Origin: Acidobacteriaceae bacterium
Lineage (GTDB): Bacteria; Acidobacteriota; Terriglobia; Terriglobales; Acidobacteriaceae
Length of the DNA: 5,948 bases
Direction: 5' to 3'
Assembly (NCBI GenBank): GCA_003140705.1
Contig: PLKU01000142.1
Span: 21,785 to 27,732, forward strand
The position numbers were made by a program, and so were the translations under genes. Each line of letters starts with the position of its first letter. Position 1 is the stretch's first letter. Under the pieces are notes generated by a model. It searched no databases and was not told the DNA's origin. It saw only the letters and a list, made by a program, of their open reading frames with translations. This document shows, piece after piece, positions 1 through 5,948 of this stretch.

Positions 1-2
1 GG

Positions 3-1313
3 GACGGCCAGGAGCGCTCGACACGTTACCAGAACTTCCTCAAATCCGGGTGGTTTTTCCCAGATTTTGGCGACCATTCCGATCCGGCGAAGCTTTATGC
101 GAAGACCGTTGAGGATCTGTTCGCTACCTACCAGCGCACCACAGCCGCAGTTCTTGAGGCATTGCGCCGGCGCGTCCAATGCCCTGAAACCCTGAAACCA
201 GACGCGTACGAGCGCACTCTCAAGGCGCGGGCCTTCGACGTGGCCAGATACCTGTTGCCGCTGGCTACCAATACATCTCTGGGCCAGATTGTAAGTGCAC
301 GAACCCTAGAAACCCAGGTCGCGCGCCTGCTATCCCACCCCGCGGCAGAACTCCGCGATCTCGGCTTGAAGCTCCGGGACGCCGCCACCGGTCCGGCGTG
401 GAACGTCAACGCACAGTCTGGCGCCGCATTCGTTGCGAGGCTTGCTGCGTTCGATGGTGCAGCAGCATCCGACCTGGCGGGCGAAGGAGCCGACCTGCTG
501 ACCCGCGAAGTTCGTACAGCGCCGACGCTCGTGAAATATGCCAAGCCGAACGATTACCTGCTGCAATCCCATGCTGGATTAACGCTTGCTGCGGCCGAGA
601 TTTTGAATGGGCTGCCCATCGCCGAAGCCCCCCTCGTCGACCTGGTTGAGCGCACGGAGTCCCTCGAAGTTGAGTTGGCTTCTACGCTGCTCTACTCCGC
701 CGCACATCACCCTTACCGCCAGATTCGCGACGTGGTCGCCGAGCTTTCCGCGGCTCGCGTCGCTGAAGTGATTGAGCTTGGACTGCGGCACCGCGGCCGT
801 CACGACGAAGCACTTCGCGCCTTTCACGCCGGTGCGGCCTTGCGGTTCGACATCCTCATGGATATTGGCGGGTTCCGCGATATGCATCGCCATCGCCGGT
901 GCACCCAGATCATCCAGCCCTTCACCACTCTCCACGGCTACGACACCCCGACCTGCGGCGATCTTGAAGCGGATGTCGATCTCCTTGCCGAGGCCGGAAT
1001 CCTGGCCGACTACCAAGCCGCAATTGATGCAGCCCACAGGGCATGCGCAGAAATAGCCTCTAGCCATGCACCCGAAAGCGAACAATCTGCGCTCTACCTG
1101 CTTCCGTTGGCTACCCGGATACGATCTCTGTTCAAGATGGATTTTGCTGAGGCCCAATACATTACTGAACTCCGCTCCGCGCCCGCCGGCCACTTCAGCT
1201 ATCGCCGCGTCGCCTGGGAGATGTACAAGGCCGTGGAACGTCAGCACCCATCGCTCGCGCCTCTGATGCGCGTAACCGACTTCACAAAGCCAATCGACCT
1301 ACTGCAGCGTTAA
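3..1313 (+). CDS. Tandem ThyX-like protein (FAD-dependent thymidylate synthase family), 5'-partial
   Basis: The frame is open from base 3 to the TAA at 1311-1313, giving 436 visible residues; the true start lies upstream. An in-frame TTG at 162 is not a credible start because family sequence precedes it. Visible residues 3-9 read QERSTRY, matching the second half of the ThyX signature RHRxxSxNExSxRY. ARYLLPL (81-87), SARTL (98-102, like the family's NARSL) and an AAELR stretch (about 114-118) complete the first ThyX-like half. A linker containing APTLVKYAKPNDYL (173-186) leads to a second half with HRHRRCT (295-301), ALYLLPL (363-369) and a degenerate MDFAEAQYI (379-387) where NARSL would be. 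Known ThyX converts dUMP to dTMP using FAD, NADPH and methylenetetrahydrofolate as a homotetramer of single-domain subunits of roughly 220-250 residues. This protein is much longer and internally duplicated, so it may be a divergent or non-catalytic paralogue. Family membership is well supported; thymidylate synthase activity is not demonstrated. Confidence 0.83.
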   Translation, partial: DGQERSTRYQNFLKSGWFFPDFGDHSDPAKLYAKTVEDLFATYQRTTAAVLEALRRRVQCPETLKPDAYERTLKARAFDVARYLLPLATNTSLGQIVSARTLETQVARLLSHPAAELRDLGLKLRDAATGPAWNVNAQSGAAFVARLAAFDGAAASDLAGEGADLLTREVRTAPTLVKYAKPNDYLLQSHAGLTLAAAEILNGLPIAEAPLVDLVERTESLEVELASTLLYSAAHHPYRQIRDVVAELSAARVAEVIELGLRHRGRHDEALRAFHAGAALRFDILMDIGGFRDMHRHRRCTQIIQPFTTLHGYDTPTCGDLEADVDLLAEAGILADYQAAIDAAHRACAEIASSHAPESEQSALYLLPLATRIRSLFKMDFAEAQYITELRSAPAGHFSYRRVAWEMYKAVERQHPSLAPLMRVTDFTKPIDLLQR

Positions 1314-1326
1314 AGCTGCGCGATGG

Positions 1327-1354
1327 GGCGTCCATTACTTCGGTAATGGACGCC
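1327..1354 (+). terminator. Perfect 12-bp UUCG hairpin after the ThyX-like gene
   Basis: The arms GGCGTCCATTAC (1327-1338) and GTAATGGACGCC (1343-1354) are exact reverse complements around a TTCG loop, closed by C-G. This is the very stable cUUCGg tetraloop, and two G-U pairs could extend the base. It starts 13 nt after the stop codon, a usual place for a terminator or 3'-end stabiliser. The sequence after it is TTCAAAAATAAATAAA, so there is no proper U tract. Intrinsic termination is therefore uncertain, and mRNA 3'-end protection or Rho-assisted termination is equally possible. Confidence 0.6.
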
Positions 1355-1469
1355 TTCAAAAATAAATAAATTCAAAATTTGCGCAACTATCCCCCGAACA
1401 CTTGGTTAACACAGGAACGCGCCAAGTCCCGCCCTCCCCCCTATTTGTGGAATTGGCTCCCAGCAATCC
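1355..1469 (+). promoter_or_regulatory. Gap likely to carry the promoter of the DUF1800-DUF1501 pair
   Basis: This gap lies between the UUCG hairpin and the Shine-Dalgarno of the DUF1800 gene. It opens with an A/T-only-like stretch (about 1355-1380, with AATAAATAAA and TTCAAAATTT) that contrasts with the GC-rich surroundings, then becomes C-rich. The new transcription unit must start here if the hairpin ends the upstream transcript. I could not find a convincing pair of -35 and -10 hexamers, so the call rests on position and base composition only. Confidence 0.25.
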
Positions 1470-1474
1470 GGAGG
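1470..1474 (+). promoter_or_regulatory. Shine-Dalgarno that sets the TTG start of the DUF1800 gene
   Basis: GGAGG lies 6 nt upstream of the TTG at 1481. It decides the start: the open frame extends upstream to a TTG at 1379, but that codon has no ribosome-binding site and would add 34 residues ahead of an otherwise well-formed signal peptide. Confidence 0.7.
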
Positions 1475-1480
1475 TCCACC

Positions 1481-3634
1481 TTGAACGAACCGCGGTTCCG
1501 TTCCCTGCGAACCCTCCTTCAATCTGCGTTTGGCATTCTCCTTCTCCTCACTGGCTGCACCAACGGTGTCATGAATTCAGGAGGCGGCGGGAACGGCGGG
1601 GGTGCGCAGGCTTCGGTCACCGTCAGCGGATCCAGCCAGGTCAGGCTTGGAGGGACAGCCAGCTTCAGTGCCACAGTTACGAATCTGACAAACACCGCAG
1701 TTACGTGGCAGGTGGCCGGCATCAATGGGGGCAACAGTTCTGTAGGCACGATCATCAGTTCGGGTGTGTATACGCCGCCATCGAGCATCCCTGCCACGAA
1801 TCCCGTTACCGTGACGGCCGTGAGCGTGGCCTCTCCATCCGCGTCCGGTTCGGCGTCGCTCAACGTACTCAATCCTGTTCCAACCATCACTTCAGCTTCG
1901 GCAACGCTCGCCTCTGGCACGAGCTATACGATCGACGTGTTTGGCACGAACTTTGTAAGTGGAGCGCAGATCCAGGTGAGCGGCTCAAACGTTACTACCA
2001 CCATGGTTTCTTCCACTGAGTTGCAGGCGACGGTCAGCGTTCCCAGCGGTACAACTTCACTGAGCGTTTCAGTCGTCAATCCAAACCCGGGCAGTGCATC
2101 GTCAAATTCAGCCAGCGCGACCGTCGCGCTGGCCTCGGTTACGGCAGCGGCGCGTTTGCTTGATCAGGCCACGTTTGGCCCCACGCTTGGGCAGATTCAG
2201 AATGTCCAGAGTGTCGGGATCGACGCATACATCACCAGCCAGTTCAATACGCCCTACACACCACTGCCCAATATCCCATCACCTCTGCCCGCGGTCTGCC
2301 TTTCTGCAAATACCCCCACTGTCTGCGAAGAATCCGAGTGGTGGCAAGCTGCGGTTACCGGCAACGATCAATTGCGACAGAGGGTTGCCTTCGCACTCAG
2401 CGAGATATTTGTGATCTCCAGCGACAGTGTGAATGCGACCACCATCACCTACTACCACAACATGCTGGCACAGGATGCGTTTACGAACTTCTCCACCATC
2501 CTGAACGATGTCTCCGTCTCGCCAGGCATGGGCGCCTATCTCAACATGCTCGGCAGCGCTAAAGCGCCTGCCGGCCAGATTGCCAATGAGAACTACGCCC
2601 GGGAATTGATGCAACTGTTCACGATCGGCATCAACCAACTGAATCAGGATGGAACGCTGCAACTGGATGGCAGCGGCAATCCAATACCTAACTACACCGA
2701 AGCACAGGTCCAGGCCTTCGCACGTGCGTATACCGGATGGACCTACGCCACATCCACCGGCGGCTCCCCGACCAAGTTTCCCAACGGCACGCCGAACTAC
2801 TTCGCGCCCATGGCCGCAGTAGAGTCGGCACACGATATGACAGCGAAGATCCTGCTGAACGGCACCGTACTGCCAGCCAACCAGACGACTGAAGAGGACC
2901 TGGCAGGTGCTCTTGCCAATCTGTTTGCCCACCAGAATGCAGGCCCATTCGTCTGCAAACAGTTAATCCAGCATCTTGTCTCCAGCGACCCAAGCCCTGC
3001 CTATGTAGCCCGAATCGCCGCTGTGTTTGCGAACAACGGGAGCGGGGTTCGCGGAGACATGCAGGCTGTGATTCGGGCCATTCTTGAAGACACAGAAGCC
3101 CGCGCCGGTGACACAGACCCACTCTACGACGGCGGCCACCTGCGCGAGCCCATTCTGTGGATCACCAACTTCCTGCGCGCCGTTGGCTTTACCAACACGG
3201 ATCCCAACGGCTCTTACTACAACCTTTCCAACCAGGCGAATAATCTGAGCGAGCGGCCGTATCGCTCTCCAGCTGTGTTCAATTTCTTTCCACCGGAATA
3301 TGTCGTTCCTCAAACTACGTTGAATGCCCCCGAGTTCGGGCTGGAAAACACGGCTACAGCGATCCTGCGCCTATCGTTGGCCAACACGCTGGTCTTCAAT
3401 AAGATCTCCGGCTTCAACGTAGACCTGAGTGCAACCAGCACACTGGGCCAGATCGCCGCCCCGAGTCCAGCAAATCTGGTGGACACGCTTGGCACCATGT
3501 TCATTCATGGACAGATGCCCTCCGACATGCGGGCAGAAATTCTGAACACCATCAGCGGACTCAGTACCGCGCAACAGGTGCGCGTCGCCACCTACCTCGT
3601 TATCACGTCTTCGCAATACAAGATCATGCACTAA
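1481..3634 (+). CDS. DUF1800 family lipoprotein with Ig-like and IPT/TIG-like domains
   Basis: The product is 717 residues from a TTG start preceded by GGAGG. A lipoprotein signal peptide is visible: basic residues R5, R7 and R10, a hydrophobic core to L23, then the lipobox LTGC with the acylated Cys at 26. A Gly-rich tether (about 34-41) follows. Residues about 44-130 form a bacterial Ig-like domain (ISSGVYTPP type), and about 133-218 an IPT/TIG-like domain with FGTNF at 154-158. The DUF1800 domain (Pfam PF08811, COG5267) runs from about 222 to the end, with LLDQATFGP (226-234), LRQRVAFALSEIF (298-310), NENYARELMQLFTIG (369-383), AYTGW (416-420), LREPILW (554-560) and ERPYRSPAVFNFFPP (591-605). 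The predicted location is membrane-anchored and facing the periplasm or surface. The biochemical function of DUF1800 is unknown; the Ig/IPT domains suggest binding or spacing roles. A DUF1501 gene follows 60 nt downstream, the usual partner of this family. The family call is firm; any enzymatic role is not known. Confidence 0.92.
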   Translation: MNEPRFRSLRTLLQSAFGILLLLTGCTNGVMNSGGGGNGGGAQASVTVSGSSQVRLGGTASFSATVTNLTNTAVTWQVAGINGGNSSVGTIISSGVYTPPSSIPATNPVTVTAVSVASPSASGSASLNVLNPVPTITSASATLASGTSYTIDVFGTNFVSGAQIQVSGSNVTTTMVSSTELQATVSVPSGTTSLSVSVVNPNPGSASSNSASATVALASVTAAARLLDQATFGPTLGQIQNVQSVGIDAYITSQFNTPYTPLPNIPSPLPAVCLSANTPTVCEESEWWQAAVTGNDQLRQRVAFALSEIFVISSDSVNATTITYYHNMLAQDAFTNFSTILNDVSVSPGMGAYLNMLGSAKAPAGQIANENYARELMQLFTIGINQLNQDGTLQLDGSGNPIPNYTEAQVQAFARAYTGWTYATSTGGSPTKFPNGTPNYFAPMAAVESAHDMTAKILLNGTVLPANQTTEEDLAGALANLFAHQNAGPFVCKQLIQHLVSSDPSPAYVARIAAVFANNGSGVRGDMQAVIRAILEDTEARAGDTDPLYDGGHLREPILWITNFLRAVGFTNTDPNGSYYNLSNQANNLSERPYRSPAVFNFFPPEYVVPQTTLNAPEFGLENTATAILRLSLANTLVFNKISGFNVDLSATSTLGQIAAPSPANLVDTLGTMFIHGQMPSDMRAEILNTISGLSTAQQVRVATYLVITSSQYKIMH

Positions 3635-3694
3635 GTGCTTTGGCCGTGAGAGCCAGACCGCAGACGAAAGCTGCTGTACGAAAGGGAGATTCGC

Positions 3695-5032
3695 ATGAAA
3701 GCCAACCGGAGAAGTTTCATCAAGTACGCGAGCCTTGCGGCCGCGGGCAATGCACTGGGTCTTCGCCCTTTCGGAGCGCTGAATGCGCTTGCCCAAAACT
3801 CGCCGGGCTACAAGGCGCTGGTCTGCGTTTTTCTATTTGGCGGAAACGACGCCAACAACACCCTCATCCCCTTCGACACCAATGGGTATGCGAATTACTC
3901 GTCGATCCGCGGTGAGTTGGCCCTGGCGCAGAATTCCCTGTTGCCGCTTACTCCCACCCCGAACTTCGCACTCAATCCAAACCTGCCCGAAATTCAAACG
4001 CTGTTTAATAACCGGAACGCTGCCTTCGTCGCCAACGTCGGCACACTCATCCAGCCGTTGACCCGAGCCCAGTACCTGGCTGGCCAAACTGCGCCCACGA
4101 ATCTTTTTTCCCATCCTGATCAGCAGTTGGAATGGCAGAATGCAGCGCCGAGCGGCTCGACACAAACCGGCTGGGCTGGGCGAATCGCTGACTCGCTGGG
4201 TTCCCTCTACAACCAGGGGGCATCGATTCCGATGATCACTTCTGTTGCCGGCGACACGCTCTTTTGCAACGGCAATGCAACCTCACCAGTCTCCATTTCG
4301 CCCGGCAACGTAGGCGCGGCCAGTTGCTCTGAAGGTTCGGAGTGCAATGCGCGAGAGGCCTCAGCACAGGCGCTGCTCACACTTGATTCAGGTCTTTCCC
4401 TCATCCAGGCCGACGACACCATCACGACCAACGCCTACGCCTACGCCAAGACTTTGGCTGATGCTGTGCAATCGATATCTCCACTACAGACAGTGTTTCC
4501 TGCGAACAACCCACTTGCCGCGCAGCTGCAGCAGATTGCGCAAATCATCCAGGTGCGCAGCGCTCTCGGTGTTCAGCGGCAAATCTTTTTCGCCAGCCTT
4601 GGCAACTTCGACACACATGCCGACCAGCTTACGTTGCAAAGCGCTCTGCTTGCCGAGATGTCTCCAGCGCTCTCCGCTTTCTACAATGCGACGGTGGAGT
4701 TGAATGTAGCCAACGAAGTGACTACGTTCACCATGTCTGACTTCAGCCGCACTTTCCAGCCAAACTCAAACAAAGGCAGCGACCACGCCTGGGGATCACA
4801 TCACATGGTGATTGGCGGGGCAGTGAATGGGGGACAGATTTATGGAACCTATCCAACGTTGGCCCTTGGCGGCCCTGACGACTCCGGCTCCAACGGCCGT
4901 TGGGTTCCCTCCACCGCCAGCTCGCAATATGCCTCTACGCTCTCACAGTGGTTCGGTGTTCCCATCGCCGATCTTCCAACTGTGCTCCCCTCCATTGGAA
5001 GCTTCTCTGCAAACAACCTGGGATTCGTCTAA
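3695..5032 (+). CDS. DUF1501 family protein with a twin-arginine signal peptide
   Basis: The product is 445 residues from an ATG preceded by GGGAG (3684-3688) at 6-nt spacing. The N-terminus has a Tat motif, RRSFIK (5-10), a mild hydrophobic stretch, and a likely cleavage after ALA at 31-33 (before Q34). The DUF1501 domain (Pfam PF07394, COG4102) then covers the rest: VFLFGGNDANN (45-55), NFDTH (304-308), SDFSRTF (348-354) and the diagnostic DHAWGSHHMVIGG (363-375). As I recall, the family is grouped with the alkaline-phosphatase superfamily. The Asp/His-rich motifs (D52, D306, H308, D349, D363, H364, H369, H370) fit a metal site, but no reaction has been established. Tat export implies folding, possibly with cofactor, in the cytoplasm. 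Cysteines at 191, 211 and 217 could form a disulfide after export. It is very likely co-transcribed with the upstream DUF1800 gene, as the 60-nt gap holds no terminator. Confidence 0.92.
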   Translation: MKANRRSFIKYASLAAAGNALGLRPFGALNALAQNSPGYKALVCVFLFGGNDANNTLIPFDTNGYANYSSIRGELALAQNSLLPLTPTPNFALNPNLPEIQTLFNNRNAAFVANVGTLIQPLTRAQYLAGQTAPTNLFSHPDQQLEWQNAAPSGSTQTGWAGRIADSLGSLYNQGASIPMITSVAGDTLFCNGNATSPVSISPGNVGAASCSEGSECNAREASAQALLTLDSGLSLIQADDTITTNAYAYAKTLADAVQSISPLQTVFPANNPLAAQLQQIAQIIQVRSALGVQRQIFFASLGNFDTHADQLTLQSALLAEMSPALSAFYNATVELNVANEVTTFTMSDFSRTFQPNSNKGSDHAWGSHHMVIGGAVNGGQIYGTYPTLALGGPDDSGSNGRWVPSTASSQYASTLSQWFGVPIADLPTVLPSIGSFSANNLGFV

Positions 5033-5242
5033 ACGACGATTCGTGGTGTGCACCATATTGATCAGACTGGGTTGGCCAGCCTGACTAGAGTGATGGTTGT
5101 AAGGATAGATAGAAAACAGCCCCCGACATTGTGAGGGATACCCAGGTACGGATTCAGGAATCCTTATGGTGGCTGCTGTTGGCGGACCGTTTAAGGCGCG
5201 ACAGAGCATCCCACGCAACACAAGCAACCGCAGACACCTTAA
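5033..5242 (+). promoter_or_regulatory. Intergenic leader upstream of the Gly/His-rich protein gene
   Basis: There are 223 nt between the DUF1501 stop and the next start. No hairpin with a U tract follows DUF1501. Only weak inverted repeats are visible: CTGG/CCAG around 5070-5082, and GGATT/AATCC (5150-5154 and 5159-5163) with a CAGG loop. The promoter of the next gene probably lies here, but I cannot point to a convincing -35/-10 pair or a recognisable riboswitch. A frame of 5131-5631 that crosses this region overlaps the real gene in another frame and has no family features. Confidence 0.3.
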
Positions 5243-5248
5243 GGGGGG
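5243..5248 (+). promoter_or_regulatory. Strong Shine-Dalgarno setting the ATG at 5256
   Basis: AAGGGGGG ends 7 nt before the ATG at 5256. It decides the start, because the frame also has an ATG at 5166 that would put 30 non-hydrophobic residues ahead of a normal signal peptide and has no good ribosome-binding site of its own. Confidence 0.7.
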
Positions 5249-5255
5249 TCAACCT

Positions 5256-5843
5256 ATGCGCGGATTCAAAACGATTCTCAGTACTACGGCATTGCTTGCG
5301 GGCCTGGCAGTCGCGCCAGCGGCTCGCGCTCAGGTCATGGTCAGCATCGGCGTTCCGCCGGTGTGCGCTTATGGCTATTACGACTATGCGCCATACGCCT
5401 GCTCGCCCTACGGTTTCTACGGCCCGGGATATTTCTATAATGGAATCTTCCTGGGCATGGGCCCATGGGCCGGCTGGGGCTATGGCCACGGCTGGGGCGG
5501 TCACAGGTTTGTCAGTGAGGGCGGTGGAAGTTATCACGGTGGCGGCGGTGCCTTGGCCAATCGCAGCAATTATGCCCGCGGTGGCGGTGGCGGTGGTGGT
5601 GGCGGAGTTCACGCTTCAACGGCTCGCGTGAGCACAACCCACGCTACCGTAGCGAGCCGTGGTGCATCCAACGCCGGTGGGGCGCGTCCGAGCGCGGCTC
5701 ATTCAGCGCCCGCGCGTAGCAGCGGCGGTGCGTCACACGCAGCGCCTTCGCATAGTGGCGGCGGCGGTGGGTCACATGCAGCGCCTTCACATGGCGGCGG
5801 CGGTGGTGGAGCGTCGCATGGCGGCGGTGGCGGAAAGCGCTAA
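5256..5843 (+). CDS. Small secreted Tyr/Gly/His-rich protein, function unknown
   Basis: The product is 195 residues. A Sec signal peptide is clear: R2 and K5, a hydrophobic core (about 7-20), and ARA at 23-25 with cleavage before Q26. The mature N-terminal part (27-85) is aromatic- and glycine-rich, with PPVCAYGYYDYAPYACSPYG (34-53), GWGYGHGWGGH (73-83) and two cysteines (37 and 49) that could pair outside the cytoplasm. From about 89 the chain is low-complexity Gly/Ser/His/Ala, including nine consecutive glycines (109-117) and two copies of a SHAAPSH-plus-glycines unit (160-172 and 173-185), and it ends in KR. I recognise the VSIGVPPVCAYGYY-type start as common in uncharacterised exported proteins of Acidobacteriota. 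No enzyme motif is present. The His-rich tail could bind metal or interact with the envelope; this is speculation. The gene stands alone between a 223-nt leader and its own terminator. Confidence 0.82.
   Translation: MRGFKTILSTTALLAGLAVAPAARAQVMVSIGVPPVCAYGYYDYAPYACSPYGFYGPGYFYNGIFLGMGPWAGWGYGHGWGGHRFVSEGGGSYHGGGGALANRSNYARGGGGGGGGGVHASTARVSTTHATVASRGASNAGGARPSAAHSAPARSSGGASHAAPSHSGGGGGSHAAPSHGGGGGGASHGGGGGKR
5733..5810 (+). repeat. Two 39-bp in-frame tandem repeats coding SHAAPSH plus glycines
   Basis: Copies at 5733-5771 and 5772-5810 are adjacent, in frame and nearly identical. They encode SHAAPSHSGGGGG and SHAAPSHGGGGGG. A shortened remnant (ASH plus five glycines) follows to the C-terminus. 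Such units can change copy number by slippage or recombination without breaking the frame. Confidence 0.75.
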
Positions 5844-5849
5844 CCGATA

Positions 5850-5867
5850 GCTGCCGAAGCAGGCAGC
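5850..5867 (+). other. Small hairpin just after the stop codon
   Basis: GCTGCC (5850-5855) and GGCAGC (5862-5867) pair perfectly around a GAAGCA loop, 6 nt after the stop. It has no U tract, so it is more likely a 3'-end structure than a terminator by itself. Confidence 0.4.
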
Positions 5868-5881
5868 CGGACGTTACGAGG

Positions 5882-5913
5882 CGGCGGAGCTTACCAGCTC
5901 CGCCGTTTTCGTT
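5882..5913 (+). terminator. Intrinsic terminator of the Gly/His-rich protein gene
   Basis: A perfect GC-rich 10-bp stem, CGGCGGAGCT (5882-5891) with AGCTCCGCCG (5896-5905), and a TACC loop is followed at once by TTTTCGTTT. It lies 38 nt after the stop codon, in the right orientation for a classical Rho-independent terminator. Confidence 0.88.
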
Positions 5914-5914
5914 T

Positions 5915-5934
5915 GTGCGCCCTGCCGGGCGCAC
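5915..5934 (+). other. Second hairpin directly downstream of the terminator
   Basis: GTGCGCCC (5915-5922) and GGGCGCAC (5927-5934) form a perfect 8-bp stem with a TGCC loop, only 9 nt after the main terminator stem. No U tract is present on either strand (the opposite strand continues AAACG). It could be a back-up structure or belong to a gene beyond the window. Confidence 0.45.
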
Positions 5935-5948
5935 TCACTTGGGGGTGG

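Noticed and set aside
162..164. TTG as the start of the ThyX-like gene
   Set aside because: The frame is open upstream to the window edge and encodes the ThyX signature residues ERSTRY, so the gene begins before the window.
579..1247. 222-residue open frame on the - strand inside the ThyX-like gene
   Set aside because: It is antisense to a clear family protein, has no recognisable domain or signal, and is explained by high GC content.
2279..2932. 217-residue open frame on the - strand inside the DUF1800 gene
   Set aside because: It lies opposite the conserved DUF1800 core motifs and has no domain features, so it is a shadow of the real gene.
5150..5163. GGATT/AATCC inverted repeat as an operator or riboswitch stem
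   Set aside because: The stem is only 5 bp with a 4-nt loop, and no surrounding sequence matches a riboswitch I know; it could be chance.
5154..5612. 152-residue - strand frame opposite the Gly/His-rich gene
   Set aside because: Its Ala/Thr-rich sequence is the complement of GGC/GGT codon runs and shows no independent evidence of coding.
5131..5631. 166-residue + strand frame overlapping the start of the Gly/His-rich gene
   Set aside because: It runs through the leader and the real gene in another frame, and its Ala/Val-rich end is an off-frame reading of glycine codons. The alternative frame has a signal peptide and a strong Shine-Dalgarno.
5733..5830. Possible CRISPR-like or regulatory direct repeats
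   Set aside because: The repeats are adjacent without spacers, are in frame and code a protein repeat.

Overview
The window (5,948 bp, moderately GC-rich) looks like chromosomal DNA from a member of Acidobacteriota, probably of the Terriglobia/Acidobacteriaceae type. This is inferred from three things: a co-oriented DUF1800/DUF1501 gene pair whose DUF1800 protein carries Ig-like and IPT/TIG-like domains; a small secreted Tyr/Gly/His-rich protein of a kind common in that group; and a tandem ThyX-like protein. No 16S or other marker gene is present, so the assignment is tentative. All four genes lie on the + strand and together cover about 90% of the window.

Region by region: (1) Positions 3-1313 hold the 3' part of a gene for a protein with two ThyX-like (FAD-dependent thymidylate synthase) halves. 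Its start lies upstream of the window, because the frame is open from the first bases and the ThyX signature is already visible there. A perfect 12-bp hairpin with a UUCG tetraloop (1327-1354) follows it. (2) Positions 1481-3634 encode a DUF1800 lipoprotein. The start is best placed at a TTG with a good Shine-Dalgarno sequence, which yields a clean lipobox signal peptide. (3) Positions 3695-5032 encode a DUF1501 protein with a twin-arginine signal. It lies 60 nt downstream with no terminator between, so the two are probably one transcript. (4) Positions 5256-5843 encode a small secreted Gly/His-rich protein with a 13-residue tandem repeat, after a 223-nt gap. A strong intrinsic terminator (5882-5913), flanked by two further hairpins, closes this gene.

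How they work together: DUF1800 and DUF1501 genes are well known as neighbours and their products are presumed to act together outside the cytoplasm, though no biochemical function is established. Here one partner appears to be a Sec-exported lipoprotein and the other a Tat-exported, probably folded, protein. The ThyX-like gene and the Gly/His-rich gene have no evident link to that pair.

I see no mobile element, CRISPR array, tRNA or rRNA, defence cassette or clearly new multi-gene system. The most interesting points are the asymmetric loss of ThyX motif residues in the tandem protein, the split export routes of the DUF1800/DUF1501 pair, and the unusual composition of the last protein.
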